Assembly (NCBI GenBank): GCA_900541045.1
Contig: UQID01000013.1
Coordinates: 1 to 60,582 of the forward strand
Length of the DNA stretch: 60,582 nucleotides
Source: an uncultured Collinsella sp.
Lineage (GTDB): Bacteria > Actinomycetota > Coriobacteriia > Coriobacteriales > Coriobacteriaceae
Reading direction: 5' to 3'
The position numbers were made by a program, and so were the translations under genes. Within the stretch, counting starts at the first letter, position 1. Each line of letters opens with the position of its first letter. The notes under the pieces were generated by a model that made no database searches, was not told the origin of the DNA, and saw only the letters and a program-made list of their open reading frames with translations. Shown here in pieces: positions 24,589-33,280 of the stretch.

Positions 24589-25615
24589 CGATCTTGCTGA
24601 CCGTGTTCTTTATGCCGCTGCTGGTGAGCCGCTTCGCCGAAAGGGTCACGCGAAGCCTCTGTATGTTGCCGTGATCGGATGCCTTGCCGGAGTGCTGGCG
24701 ACCGGAGGGGTCGCCTACGCCGTCGTCAATTCCAGCTATTTTGCCTCTGCCTGGGGAAACCACGGCAACGGGGATTCCATTACCTGGACCAACGGCGGCT
24801 CATCGGGAACTAAATATACCTACACCAGAGAGTTTGGCGATGGCATCGCGCCCCAAAGCCTGGAAGGCGCAGTCCAGGAGGTTAATCTGTCCGTCGAGGG
24901 CAACGGCTATACGCTTGATATCCATGAGATGGCAATCGACCAAAACGGCTGCGGAGCCGTGACGTTTACGTTGTCCAATCCAAATGGAGTTAACTACTAC
25001 AAGCCAGCAGCAGAGATTGGCGAACTTGTTCTCTATGGTGAAGAAGAGCAGGGCATCGGCACGCCCGATATGAAGTTCGGCGAGGAATGGCCTGACACAC
25101 GCAGCACAATTGATAAGGACACATCAAGCGATACTGTCATTAATGGCACGATGTACTTTGCCGCTATGGATCGCGAGCGAGATTTGCAACATGCTGTCAC
25201 CTGGAATATCCACTGGACCGAGGGTGAAGGTGAGAGTGCGAGGCGGTTTGAGGCGTCGACACCCGAGTTCAATATTGGAGCGTACGTCGATACAAAGGAA
25301 CTCCGCTCCGGTGACTCGCCTCTTGAGATTAGCCCGTTTTCCATCCAGACGCACATCGATGATTTGGGCTATGAAGCAGTTGATAATAAGCTGACCGTCA
25401 GCTACAAGGATGGATCGGAGCAGATTATCGAAGATGACGACGCAGGGGTGTTCAACTTATATTTTTCTTATGGGCGCAATAGCGGAGAGAACATCTGGGT
25501 GCCAACGAAGTTGATTGATGTCGATCAAGTTGTCTCGGTAACCCTTGAAATTGTGAGGTATACATCAACAGGGGAGACCGAAACGAAAGAGCCCTTTACC
25601 ATCGTCTATTCGTAA
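24539..25615 (+). CDS. Membrane-anchored anti-sigma-like protein, DUF4179 type
   Basis: 358 residues; GTG 24539 with AGGAGGG upstream, overlapping the sigma gene by 50 bases. About 35 cytosolic residues (KSNQIKQAFESVQADSDLAD) precede one membrane segment (PLYVAVIGCLAGVLATGGVA, ~41-60). A large extracellular beta-rich domain follows (residues ~65-358). This is the layout of DUF4179/anti-sigma partners of ECF factors: the inside segment holds the sigma factor and the outside domain senses a signal. The cytosolic part is short and lacks a zinc-binding ZAS motif. Base composition matches the sigma gene. Confidence 0.75.
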   Translation: MKSNQIKQAFESVQADSDLADRVLYAAAGEPLRRKGHAKPLYVAVIGCLAGVLATGGVAYAVVNSSYFASAWGNHGNGDSITWTNGGSSGTKYTYTREFGDGIAPQSLEGAVQEVNLSVEGNGYTLDIHEMAIDQNGCGAVTFTLSNPNGVNYYKPAAEIGELVLYGEEEQGIGTPDMKFGEEWPDTRSTIDKDTSSDTVINGTMYFAAMDRERDLQHAVTWNIHWTEGEGESARRFEASTPEFNIGAYVDTKELRSGDSPLEISPFSIQTHIDDLGYEAVDNKLTVSYKDGSEQIIEDDDAGVFNLYFSYGRNSGENIWVPTKLIDVDQVVSVTLEIVRYTSTGETETKEPFTIVYS

Positions 25616-25622
25616 GATTTGG

Positions 25623-25655
25623 GGCCGCTTCCTACTAGGGGAAGCGGCCTATTTT
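25623..25655 (+). terminator. Intrinsic terminator after the anti-sigma gene
   Basis: GGCCGCTTCC (25623-25632) pairs with GGAAGCGGCC (25640-25649), then TATTTT. Confidence 0.88.
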
Positions 25656-26041
25656 GCGAAACATGGATGGTTGGATCGGGCGCTATTCATCTGGTCATCG
25701 GAAGTGCGGTGAAAAACTCAGAACCGTTAAGCACACCTAAAATTTGACCCACTGCTGAGCTGCGGTTTTGTCGTTAAATATGCCGGTCTGCTTGGAGGTT
25801 TGCGAATTTTCTCCGCACTTCCGAAAACGTCGTCGATCTAGATGCTGCAAAAAGATACTGACTACCGTAATCGGCCACGTTTCCCAGATAAAACCGACCA
25901 AAATTAACCTGTCCCTTTTTGGCAGGGAACGTTGCCCCGACGAGCACGTCGGATCCCCGGCCCGCGCACAGGAGGGGATTCCTTTTGTGTAGGCTTTGCG
26001 GAAATGTGCCATTTTTGGGATACGCCCGGCGGCGTGGTCTG
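25656..26041. other. Gene-poor spacer with a REP-like hairpin and a copy-B-like empty site
   Basis: I see no convincing gene in this stretch. It holds a REP-like hairpin at 25898-25922 (CCAAAA / TTTTGG around the complement of GGGACAGG). At 25926-25985 is a 60-base segment that repeats both flanks of hairpin element B joined by GGATCCCCGGCCCG, which resembles the first 14 bases of B's arm. Small open frames here on both strands have no ribosome sites. Confidence 0.6.
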
Positions 26042-26070
26042 TTGACGGCACAGCTAACGCCACGTATCCT
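26042..26070 (+). promoter_or_regulatory. Promoter of the rpsL-rpsG-fusA-rpsJ operon
   Basis: TTGACG (26042-26047), 17 bases, TATCCT (26065-26070), 94 bases before rpsL. Just upstream, GGATACGCCCGG (from 26018) echoes the conserved block before rplC and rplB. Confidence 0.6.
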
Positions 26071-26163
26071 ATCGAACTGCGTGTTTCGTAGGGGGATGCT
26101 GACCCCTCGATTCAAGCCGTTGCACTTTACAGAAAGCTGGAATCATTCGAGAAGGAGTACGCT

Positions 26164-26541
26164 TTGCCTACTATTAACCAGCTGGTTCGCCAGGGCCGTC
26201 GTTCCGTGCCCAAGAAGTCCAAGAACGCTGCTCTGCAGCACAACTCCCAGAAGCGCGGCGTGTGCACCCGCGTCTTCACCACGAGCCCCAAGAAGCCGAA
26301 CTCGGCTCTTCGTAAGGTTGCCCGTGTTCGCCTTGTCAACGGCATCGAAGTTACTGCTTACATCCCGGGTGAGGGCCACAACCTGCAGGAGCACTCCATC
26401 GTGCTCGTCCGCGGCGGTCGTGTCCGTGACCTCCCTGGTGTCCGTTATCACGTCATCCGTGGCGCCTACGACGCTGCTCCGGTCCAGAACCGTATGCAGG
26501 CCCGTTCCAAGTACGGTGCTAAGCGCCCCAAGGCTAAATAA
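26164..26541 (+). CDS. rpsL: 30S ribosomal protein S12
   Basis: 125 residues from TTG 26164, preceded by GAAGGAG; the protein then reads PTINQLVRQGRRSVPKKSKN. Conserved decoding-centre segments TSPKKPNSALRKVARVRL and GGRVRDLPGVRYHVIRG are intact. The wild-type streptomycin-site lysines (PKKPNS and the late loop) appear unmutated, except that the classic GVKDLPG reads GRVRDLPG. It is first in the str-type operon. Confidence 0.98.
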   Translation: MPTINQLVRQGRRSVPKKSKNAALQHNSQKRGVCTRVFTTSPKKPNSALRKVARVRLVNGIEVTAYIPGEGHNLQEHSIVLVRGGRVRDLPGVRYHVIRGAYDAAPVQNRMQARSKYGAKRPKAK

Positions 26542-26614
26542 GGCAGATAACGTTTTGATACTTTCGCCGTGTGCCGCCTAAGCGCCGCACGGTAGACACT
26601 TAAGGAGATTTCAC

Positions 26615-27088
26615 ATGCCGCGTCGTGCAGCAGCTAATCGTCGTGAGGTTCAGCCTGACGCCGTTTACAACAACCGCCTGGTGACTCAGCTCATCAACAA
26701 GGTCCTTCTTGACGGCAAGAAGGCCACCGCTGAGCGCATCGTTTACACCGCTTTCGAGATCGTTGCCGAGAAGTCCGAGGGTGGCGACGCTCTCGCTACC
26801 TTCAAGAAGGCTATGGACAACGTCAAGCCCACGCTCGAGGTTAAGCCCAAGCGTGTCGGTGGCGCTACCTATCAGGTCCCGATGGAGGTCAACTCCCGTC
26901 GTTCCACCGCTCTGGGTATCCGCTGGATCGTCAACTTCTCCCGCGCTCGCAAGGAGAAGACCATGGCCGAGCGTCTCGCCAACGAGATCCTCGACGCTTC
27001 CAACGGCCTGGGCGCTTCCGTCAAGAAGCGTGAGGACGTCTTCAAGATGGCCGAGGCCAACCGCGCGTTCTCTCACTATCGTTGGTAA
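26615..27088 (+). CDS. rpsG: 30S ribosomal protein S7
   Basis: 157 residues; ATG 26615 follows AAGGAGA. The family core runs from MPRRAAANRREVQPDAVYNN to MAEANRAFSHYRW, the standard bacterial length. S7 nucleates assembly of the 30S head and contacts the E and P sites. It lies 73 bases after rpsL and 19 before fusA. Confidence 0.98.
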   Translation: MPRRAAANRREVQPDAVYNNRLVTQLINKVLLDGKKATAERIVYTAFEIVAEKSEGGDALATFKKAMDNVKPTLEVKPKRVGGATYQVPMEVNSRRSTALGIRWIVNFSRARKEKTMAERLANEILDASNGLGASVKKREDVFKMAEANRAFSHYRW

Positions 27089-27107
27089 GTTAAGGTAAGG
27101 AACTAAC

Positions 27108-29207
27108 ATGGCTAAGCCTAAGTACAAGCTTTCCGATACCCGTAACATCGGCATCATGGCTCACATCGATGCTGGTAAGACCACCACGACCGAGCGTATT
27201 CTTTACTACACCGGTAAGACCCACAAGATCGGTGAGGTCCATGAGGGCGCTGCCACCATGGACTGGATGGTTCAGGAGCAGGAGCGCGGCGTAACCATTA
27301 CCTCCGCTGCTACCACGTGCTTCTGGAACAAGGACGGTAAGGACTACCGCATCCAGATCATCGACACCCCGGGCCACGTTGACTTCACCGCCGAGGTCGA
27401 GCGCTGCCTGCGCGTCCTCGATGGCGCTGTCGCCGTCTTCGACGCCGTTGCCGGCGTTCAGCCCCAGTCTGAGACCGTTTGGCGTCAGGCTTCTACCTTC
27501 AACGTCCCCCGTATCGCCTTCATCAACAAGTATGACCGCGTGGGTGCTGACTTCTTCAACGCTATCGAGACCATGAAGGATCGTCTCGACGCTAACGCCG
27601 TGGCCGCTCAGGTCCCGATGGGCGCCGAGGACAACTTCTGGGGCGTCATCGACCTGGTCACCATGACCGCATGGGACTTCAAGGCCGACGACAAGGGCAT
27701 GACCTACCCCGAGCCGATGGACGAGATCCCGGCTGAGTTCGCCGACATCGCTGCCACCAAGCGCGAGGAGCTCCTCGACGCTGCTGCCAGCTTTGACGAT
27801 GAGCTCATGGAGAAGATCCTCATGGAGGAGGACTTCACCGTCGAGGAGCTCAAGGCTGCTCTGCGCAAGGGCGTTCTGGCCAACGAGCTCAACCTCGTCT
27901 TCGTGGGCTCCGCCTACAAGAACAAGGGCGTCCAGGAGCTGCTCGACGCTGTCGTCGATTACCTGCCCAGCCCGCTCGACGTCGAGGCCGTCACCGGTAC
28001 CGATCCGGACACCGGCGAGGAGATCGAGCGTCATCCTTCCTTCGACGAGCCCTTCTCCGGCCTGGTCTTCAAGATCATGACCGACCCGTTCGTCGGTAAG
28101 CTCACCTACGTCCGCGTTTACTCCGGCCGCGCCGAGTCCGGCTCCTACGTTGTCAACGCTTCCAACGGTCAGCGCGAGCGCCTCGGCCGCATCCTCGAGA
28201 TGAACGCTGCCGAGCGTATCGACCGTGACGACGCCGCTGCCGGCGACATCGTCGCTTGCGTCGGCTTCAAGAACTCCACCACCGGTGACACCCTGTGCGC
28301 CGAGGGCAAGGAGATCGTCCTCGAGAAGATCGAGTTCGCTAAGCCCGTTATCGACGTTGCCATCGAGCCCAAGACCAAGGCCGAGCAGGACAAGATGTCC
28401 CTGGCTCTGACCAAGCTCGCCGAGGAGGACCCGACCTTCCAGGTGTCCACCAACCACGAGACCGGCCAGACCATCATCGCCGGCATGGGCGAGCTGCACC
28501 TCGAGATCATCGTCGACCGTCTGCTCCGTGAGTTCAAGGTTGACGCTAACGTTGGTAAGCCCCAGGTTGCCTACCGCGAGACCGCTGGTCACGACGTCGA
28601 GAAGGCTGAGGGCAAGTTCGTCCGTCAGTCCGGTGGTCGCGGTCAGTATGGCCACGCCGTCATCAAGCTCGAGAAGATGGAGGAGGGCTTCGGCTACGAG
28701 TTCGTCAACGCTATCGTCGGCGGCGTCGTGCCCAAGGAGTACATCCCGTCCATCGACAAGGGCATCCAGGAGGCCCTGAACACCGGTGTTATCGCCGGCT
28801 TCCCGGTCCTCGACGTCAAGGTCACCCTGTTCGACGGTTCTTACCACGAGGTCGACTCCTCCGAGGCCGCCTTCAAGATCGCCGGTTCCATGGCTATCAA
28901 GGACGCCCTCAAGAAGTCCGACCCGCAGCTGCTCGAGCCGATCATGGCTGTCGAGGTCGAGACCCCCGAGCAGTACATGGGCGACGTTATGGGCAACCTC
29001 TCCGGTCGCCGCGGCAAGATCGAGGGCATGGAGGATCGCAAGAACAGCAAGCTCATCCGTGCCAAGGTGCCGCTGGGCGAGATGTTCGGTTACGCTACCG
29101 ACCTTCGCTCCCAGACCCAGGGCCGTGCATCCTACACGATGCAGTTCGACTCTTATGAGCCCGCGCCCAAGTCCATCGTGGACGAGGTCATGAGCAAGAA
29201 CGCCTAA
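27108..29207 (+). CDS. fusA: Elongation factor G
   Basis: 699 residues; ATG 27108. GTPase motifs AHIDAGKTTTTERILYYTGK, DTPGHVDF and INKYDR are present, followed by domains II-V, including SGGRGQYGHAVI in domain IV and the C-terminal FGYATDLRSQTQGRASYTMQ. It drives translocation on the ribosome. In the str operon tuf usually follows; here rpsJ follows instead, after 60 bases. Confidence 0.98.
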   Translation: MAKPKYKLSDTRNIGIMAHIDAGKTTTTERILYYTGKTHKIGEVHEGAATMDWMVQEQERGVTITSAATTCFWNKDGKDYRIQIIDTPGHVDFTAEVERCLRVLDGAVAVFDAVAGVQPQSETVWRQASTFNVPRIAFINKYDRVGADFFNAIETMKDRLDANAVAAQVPMGAEDNFWGVIDLVTMTAWDFKADDKGMTYPEPMDEIPAEFADIAATKREELLDAAASFDDELMEKILMEEDFTVEELKAALRKGVLANELNLVFVGSAYKNKGVQELLDAVVDYLPSPLDVEAVTGTDPDTGEEIERHPSFDEPFSGLVFKIMTDPFVGKLTYVRVYSGRAESGSYVVNASNGQRERLGRILEMNAAERIDRDDAAAGDIVACVGFKNSTTGDTLCAEGKEIVLEKIEFAKPVIDVAIEPKTKAEQDKMSLALTKLAEEDPTFQVSTNHETGQTIIAGMGELHLEIIVDRLLREFKVDANVGKPQVAYRETAGHDVEKAEGKFVRQSGGRGQYGHAVIKLEKMEEGFGYEFVNAIVGGVVPKEYIPSIDKGIQEALNTGVIAGFPVLDVKVTLFDGSYHEVDSSEAAFKIAGSMAIKDALKKSDPQLLEPIMAVEVETPEQYMGDVMGNLSGRRGKIEGMEDRKNSKLIRAKVPLGEMFGYATDLRSQTQGRASYTMQFDSYEPAPKSIVDEVMSKNA

Positions 29208-29267
29208 GTTCGAGCTCCCTGTTACGTAATCCGCGAGAACATCTCTCGCACTCTTTGGAGGTTTAAG

Positions 29268-29576
29268 TTGGCTACCCAGAAGATCCGCATTCGCCTCAAG
29301 GGCTATGATCACGAGGTCGTCGATCAGTCCGCGAAGCTCATCGTCGAGACCGCTCAGAAGACCGGCGCTCGCGTTTCCGGTCCTGTCCCCCTGCCCACCG
29401 AGCGCAACCTGTACACGGTTATCCGCTCGCCGCACGTGAACAAGGACTCCCGTGAGCAGTTCGAGATGCGCACCCACAAGCGCCTCATCGACATCCTCGA
29501 CCCCACCTCGGGCACCGTTGATTCGCTCATGCGTCTCGACCTCCCCGCTGGCGTCGACATCGACATCAAGCTCTAA
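29268..29576 (+). CDS. rpsJ: 30S ribosomal protein S10
   Basis: 102 residues from TTG 29268, with GGAGG about 6 bases upstream. Motifs KIRIRLKGYDHEVVDQSA, VSGPVPLPTERNLYTV and RTHKRLIDI are conserved. S10 normally opens the S10 operon, directly before rplC. Here it ends the str operon, is closed by a terminator, and is 2.4 kb from rplC. It also works in NusB-linked antitermination. Confidence 0.98.
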   Translation: MATQKIRIRLKGYDHEVVDQSAKLIVETAQKTGARVSGPVPLPTERNLYTVIRSPHVNKDSREQFEMRTHKRLIDILDPTSGTVDSLMRLDLPAGVDIDIKL

Positions 29577-29602
29577 GCTTTTTGCTCGATAGTGCGATTT
29601 GC

Positions 29603-29636
29603 AAGGCCGCAGCCCTAAGGGTTGCGGCCTTTTTTG
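29603..29636 (+). terminator. Intrinsic terminator after rpsJ
   Basis: AAGGCCGCAGCCC pairs with GGGTTGCGGCCTT (29603-29631) around TAA, then a T-run. It fully separates rpsJ from rplC. Confidence 0.93.
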
Positions 29637-29716
29637 TGCCGATGGGGTAAAGGGTCTACACTACTGAACTATTCGACAAACGGGTGTAAGAGTAAAACTG
29701 TTGGGGGCAGATATAG

Positions 29717-30871
29717 ATGGTCGAGTGGATCGTTCGTCGTGCGCAGGGTGACCGTGCGCGCGTGGGCACGTTGACGGGCGTGGTGTGTATTCTCGCTAAT
29801 GTTGCACTTTGTGCTGCGAAGGGCGCAATTGGCGTGCTGTCGGGATCGGTTTCGATTGTGGCGGACGCCATGAACAACTTGTCCGATGCCAGCTCGAATA
29901 TCGTGAGCGTGCTGGGCTTTAAGCTGGCGAGCAAGCCGGCCGACCCCGAGCATCCTTACGGCCACGGTCGCTACGAGTATCTCTCGGGTCTGGTCGTGGC
30001 GGCGCTCGTGCTGCTGATTGGCGTTGAGTTGGTGAAGTCCTCGGTTGAACGCGTCATCCACCCCGAGCCTGTCGAGTTTTCGCTTGCCCTGGTGGCAGTT
30101 CTAGTGCTTTCGATGGCCGTAAAGCTCTGGATGGCGGCCCTCAACCAAAAGCTCGGTGACCGCATTGAGTCCGAGACGCTGCATGCGACCGCTCAGGATT
30201 CTAAGAATGATGTCCTTGCTACGGGTGCTGTGTTGGCGTGCGCGATTGTTTCCCAGGTGACGCATATCAATCTTGATGCCTGGGTTGGACTTGCCGTTGG
30301 CGCCTATATTGGCTGGAGCGGCTTTGAGCTTATTCAAGATACGGTGAGCCCGCTTTTGGGCCAGGCGCCCGATCTCAAGGTGGTCAAGCACATCCGAGAC
30401 AAGATCATGAGCTACCCCGGCGTTTTGGGCGTTCATGACCTAATGGTTCACGACTATGGCCCGGGCAGGAAGTTCGCAAGTGCGCACGCCGAGATGGCGG
30501 CCGAGGCCAGCCCGCTGGAAAGTCACGACACGCTCGATAACATCGAGCAGTCGTTTAGGGACGAGGATGGCATGATCGTCACGCTCCATTACGATCCCAT
30601 CGTGACCGACGATTCAAAGGTGGCGAGCATGCGCCTGCGCATCAACGCCATGGCCCAAGAGATCGATAGCCGCCTTTCGATTCACGATCTGCGTTGCGTG
30701 CCGGGCCCCACGCACACCAATGTGATCTTTGACTGCGTGCGACCCTCGGATCTGCGAATGAGCGCCGAGGACCTAAAGCACGAGTTGGCGAAACGGGTCG
30801 AGTCGGAATACCCCAAGTCGATTGCCAAGATTACGATCGACGAAGACTACGTAGGGCATACCCACGAGTAG
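29717..30871 (+). CDS. Cation diffusion facilitator metal exporter
   Basis: 384 residues; ATG 29717 with GGGGGC upstream. Six membrane segments are expected. The metal-site motif DAMNNLSDASSN (~55) and the paired HPYGHGRYEYLSG (~80) are typical of CDF proteins, with a second site around DSKNDVLATG. The C-terminal cytosolic domain (LGVHDLMVHDYGPGRKFASA) has the family ferredoxin-like fold plus an extra ~90 residues. It likely exports Zn, Mn, Fe or Co; the N-D type sites alone do not settle which. It sits between rpsJ and rplC with a phosphatase gene, interrupting the ribosomal cluster. Confidence 0.92.
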   Translation: MVEWIVRRAQGDRARVGTLTGVVCILANVALCAAKGAIGVLSGSVSIVADAMNNLSDASSNIVSVLGFKLASKPADPEHPYGHGRYEYLSGLVVAALVLLIGVELVKSSVERVIHPEPVEFSLALVAVLVLSMAVKLWMAALNQKLGDRIESETLHATAQDSKNDVLATGAVLACAIVSQVTHINLDAWVGLAVGAYIGWSGFELIQDTVSPLLGQAPDLKVVKHIRDKIMSYPGVLGVHDLMVHDYGPGRKFASAHAEMAAEASPLESHDTLDNIEQSFRDEDGMIVTLHYDPIVTDDSKVASMRLRINAMAQEIDSRLSIHDLRCVPGPTHTNVIFDCVRPSDLRMSAEDLKHELAKRVESEYPKSIAKITIDEDYVGHTHE

Positions 30872-30910
30872 GGCTGTGCCGGCAAAGCAAGTTATACAGA
30901 AGGGGAGAAT

Positions 30911-31537
30911 ATGAAGAGGCTGTATCTGCTCCGCCACGGTCAGACGGAATTCAACGTTAAAAAGCTCGTTCAGGGTCGCTGTGATTCACCGTTGACCGAC
31001 CTGGGCCGCAAACAAGCGGGAATGGCGGCCGCATGGCTCAAGGCCCACGGCGTCGTCCCCAACAAAGTGGTTTCTTCGCCCTTAGGTCGAGCCATGGACA
31101 CAGCTCAGCTCGTCGCATGCGAACTCCTGGGTCCGGATGCAGCAGTCGAGCCCTGCGAAGGCATCATCGAGCGTAGCTACGGCTCCTTCGAAGAGGGCCC
31201 GCACGACGCCCTGCCCACCGACGTCTGGGACCCCGGCGAGGACCTGGTCCCCTTCGGAGGAGAAGGAAGCCGCGCGCTGCAAGAGCGCATGGTAGACACC
31301 CTCACCAATCTCATAGGCGCCGAGGGCATCGAAACCCTCCTAGCAGTAAGCCACGGCAGCGCCAGCCGCCAATTCATCAGGGCTGCAGCCCCAGAGGGCT
31401 TCGAGTTCCCAACAAAACTCCCCAACTGCGCCATCATGATTTTCGATTTCGAAGAGGAAAAGTCGGGAGAAGAAGGCGACGCGCTCCAATCCAAGTTCAT
31501 CTTGCAGCAAATCATCGATCCTCAACAAAGTAATTAG
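30911..31537 (+). CDS. Histidine phosphatase family protein (phosphoglycerate-mutase fold)
   Basis: 208 residues; ATG 30911 with GGGGAG upstream. The phospho-histidine motif LLRHGQTEFN, Arg-containing SSPLGRAMDTA, the acidic loop ERSYGSFEEG and the second His in AVSHGSASR define the family. The substrate cannot be told (phosphosugar, alpha-ribazole phosphate or other). It begins 40 bases after the CDF gene, likely in one transcript. From about 31120 to its end the codons shift to A/C-ending forms (GTA, CTA, GGA, GAA), unlike the first third. Hairpin element C follows at once. Confidence 0.88.
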   Translation: MKRLYLLRHGQTEFNVKKLVQGRCDSPLTDLGRKQAGMAAAWLKAHGVVPNKVVSSPLGRAMDTAQLVACELLGPDAAVEPCEGIIERSYGSFEEGPHDALPTDVWDPGEDLVPFGGEGSRALQERMVDTLTNLIGAEGIETLLAVSHGSASRQFIRAAAPEGFEFPTKLPNCAIMIFDFEEEKSGEEGDALQSKFILQQIIDPQQSN

Positions 31538-31574
31538 CTGAGCGAGCAGAGTTAAGCAGACATCAACGTGTCGT

Positions 31575-31725
31575 CTCCCGAGCACGGCGGAGGGCCGGAG
31601 AAATATATTAAGGTCATCGCGAGTTCCGCACGCAAAGAAGGCCACTTAATGTGGCCTTCGTCTTGCGCAGGACTGTAGAGCAGGGACCTTAATATATTTC
31701 TCCGGCCCTCCGCCGTGCTCGGGAG
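31575..31725. repeat. Long-arm hairpin element, copy C
   Basis: The longest copy: a perfect 41-bp inverted repeat (31575-31615 with 31685-31725) around a 69-base core. The core stem GAAGGCCAC / GTGGCCTTC carries the TTAAT loop, and an outer CGCAA / TTGCG replaces the pairing seen in copies A and B. The outer arm half is GC-rich and the inner half AT-rich (AAATATATTAAGG), a layout also seen in A and B. Confidence 0.88.
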
Positions 31726-31776
31726 CCATCCACGCACTTTACCTGCGTAAACAATGTGAGTGAAATATGAATCTCG

Positions 31777-31986
31777 ATGGATACGCCCGCAGCCGTGTAT
31801 ACTAAACAGATGTGTGTAACCAGGGGAGTATTCTGGCTGGACAAAATGCCTGCTTAATAGGGTTGTCAGGTAGTCCGGACGCAATACAAGGCTGGGGAGC
31901 ACGTCGTGTAAGTAGTGGTCCTCTAGGGGCGTACGCTCGGTGGTGTACGCATTGTCCCAAGACCACGCGAGAGTTGGGATCATATC
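31777..31986 (+). promoter_or_regulatory. Promoter block and ~180-base leader of the rplC operon
   Basis: A 27-base block (31777-31803) ending GTGTATACT is nearly identical (24 of 27) to the block before rplB (33642-33668). TATACT (31798-31803) would be the -10; no good -35 is visible. The leader that follows (about 31810-31986) contains a GCGTAC / GTACGC hairpin (31929-31950) and no open frame with a ribosome site. It may serve r-protein feedback, but matches no leader I recognise. Confidence 0.5.
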
Positions 31987-32607
31987 TTGATCAGCATGAT
32001 TCTCGGCCGCAAGATTGGCATGACCCAGGTTTGGGACGAGGACGACAACGTCGTTCCCGTCACGGTCATCCAGGCTGGCCCCTGCGCTGTCTCGCAGGTT
32101 AAAACTCAGGCAACCGACGGCTATGACGCCGTCCAGATCGGTTTCGGCGACATCAAGGCCAAGAACGTGAACAAGCCCATGGCTGGTCACTTCGCCAAGG
32201 CCGGCGTCGAGCCTGTCCGTTTCCTTCGTGAGGTCCGCGTCGAGAACGGCGAGGAGCACAAGGTCGGCGAGGTCGTCACCGTCGCTGATTTCGCTGATGT
32301 CGAGAAGGTCGACGTCATCGGTACCTCCAAGGGTAAGGGCTTCCAGGGTCGCATCAAGCGCTGGGGTCAGCGCCGCGGTCCTATGACGCATGGTTCTCAC
32401 TTCCAGCGTCACCCCGGTTCTATCGGTCAGTGCGCCTATCCTGCGCGCGTCCTCAAGGGCGTCAAGATGGCCGGTCACATGGGTAACGAGCGCGTTACCG
32501 TCAAGAACCTTTCCGTTGTCCGCATCGATGCCGAGCAGAACCTCATCTTGGTCAAGGGCGCTGTCCCGGGTGCCAAGAATGGTCTCGTCGCCATCCGTAT
32601 GGCCTAA
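31987..32607 (+). CDS. rplC: 50S ribosomal protein L3
   Basis: 206 residues from TTG 31987 (MISMILGRKIGMTQVW), which aligns end to end with Gram-positive L3 (MTKGILGRKIGMTQVF type); ATG 31996 is an alternative, three codons shorter. The Gln-methylation region GSHFQRHPGSIGQ and the loop to the peptidyl-transferase centre (GKGFQGRIKRWGQRRGPMTH) are present. It leads the rplC-D-W group. Confidence 0.96.
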   Translation: MISMILGRKIGMTQVWDEDDNVVPVTVIQAGPCAVSQVKTQATDGYDAVQIGFGDIKAKNVNKPMAGHFAKAGVEPVRFLREVRVENGEEHKVGEVVTVADFADVEKVDVIGTSKGKGFQGRIKRWGQRRGPMTHGSHFQRHPGSIGQCAYPARVLKGVKMAGHMGNERVTVKNLSVVRIDAEQNLILVKGAVPGAKNGLVAIRMA

Positions 32608-32653
32608 GGGCCCAGCCCATTTAGCCCAGCGTCATACCAAGGAGAACACTTAA

Positions 32654-33280
32654 ATGGCAAAGTTTGAAGTAAAGAACAGCGAGGGCAAGAAGGTCGCCGA
32701 GGCCGAGCTCGCCGCTGAGGTGTACGGCATCGAGCCGAACATCCACGTTATGCACCACATCGTCAAGTGCCAGATGGCCTCTTGGCGTCAGGGCACCCAG
32801 TCCGCTAAGGGCCGCTCTGAAGTTTCCGGTGGCGGCAAGAAGCCTTGGCGTCAGAAGGGCACCGGCCGTGCCCGCCAGGGTTCCATCCGTGCTGCCCAGT
32901 GGCGTCACGGTGGCGTTGTCTTCGCCCCCAAGCCCCGTTCCTACGCTAAGCGTATGAACAACAAGGAGGTCAAGCTGGCTATGCGCTCCGCGCTGTCCGC
33001 CAAGCTGGCCGATGGCGAGCTCGTGCTCGTCGACGACTACGGCTTCGAGAAGCCTTCCACCAAGGCTGCCGTCGCCATGCTCAAGGCTCTCGGCCTTGAG
33101 GGCAAGCGTCTGACCATCATCGTTCGCGATGAGGACGTCAACGCCTACCTGTCGTTCCGCAACATTCCCAAGACGTTCATCATCACCGCCGACGAGGCCA
33201 ACACCTACGATCTCGTCAACAACAACGCTGTGCTGATGCCCGCCGACATCGCCGCTCACTTCGGGGAGGTGCTTGCATAA
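32654..33280 (+). CDS. rplD: 50S ribosomal protein L4
   Basis: 208 residues; ATG 32654 with AAGGAGA. The exit-tunnel loop SGGGKKPWRQKGTGRARQGS is conserved. L4 lines the exit tunnel and in some bacteria represses its own operon. Its stop is directly followed by the rplW start. Confidence 0.97.
   Translation: MAKFEVKNSEGKKVAEAELAAEVYGIEPNIHVMHHIVKCQMASWRQGTQSAKGRSEVSGGGKKPWRQKGTGRARQGSIRAAQWRHGGVVFAPKPRSYAKRMNNKEVKLAMRSALSAKLADGELVLVDDYGFEKPSTKAAVAMLKALGLEGKRLTIIVRDEDVNAYLSFRNIPKTFIITADEANTYDLVNNNAVLMPADIAAHFGEVLA

Noticed and set aside
25774..26115. Overlapping ORFs reading KGIPSCARAGDPTCSSG-like peptides
   Set aside because: They arise from the repeat flank GGAACGTTGCC...GGGGATTCC; similar peptides appear near 23930 for the same reason. 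No start site.
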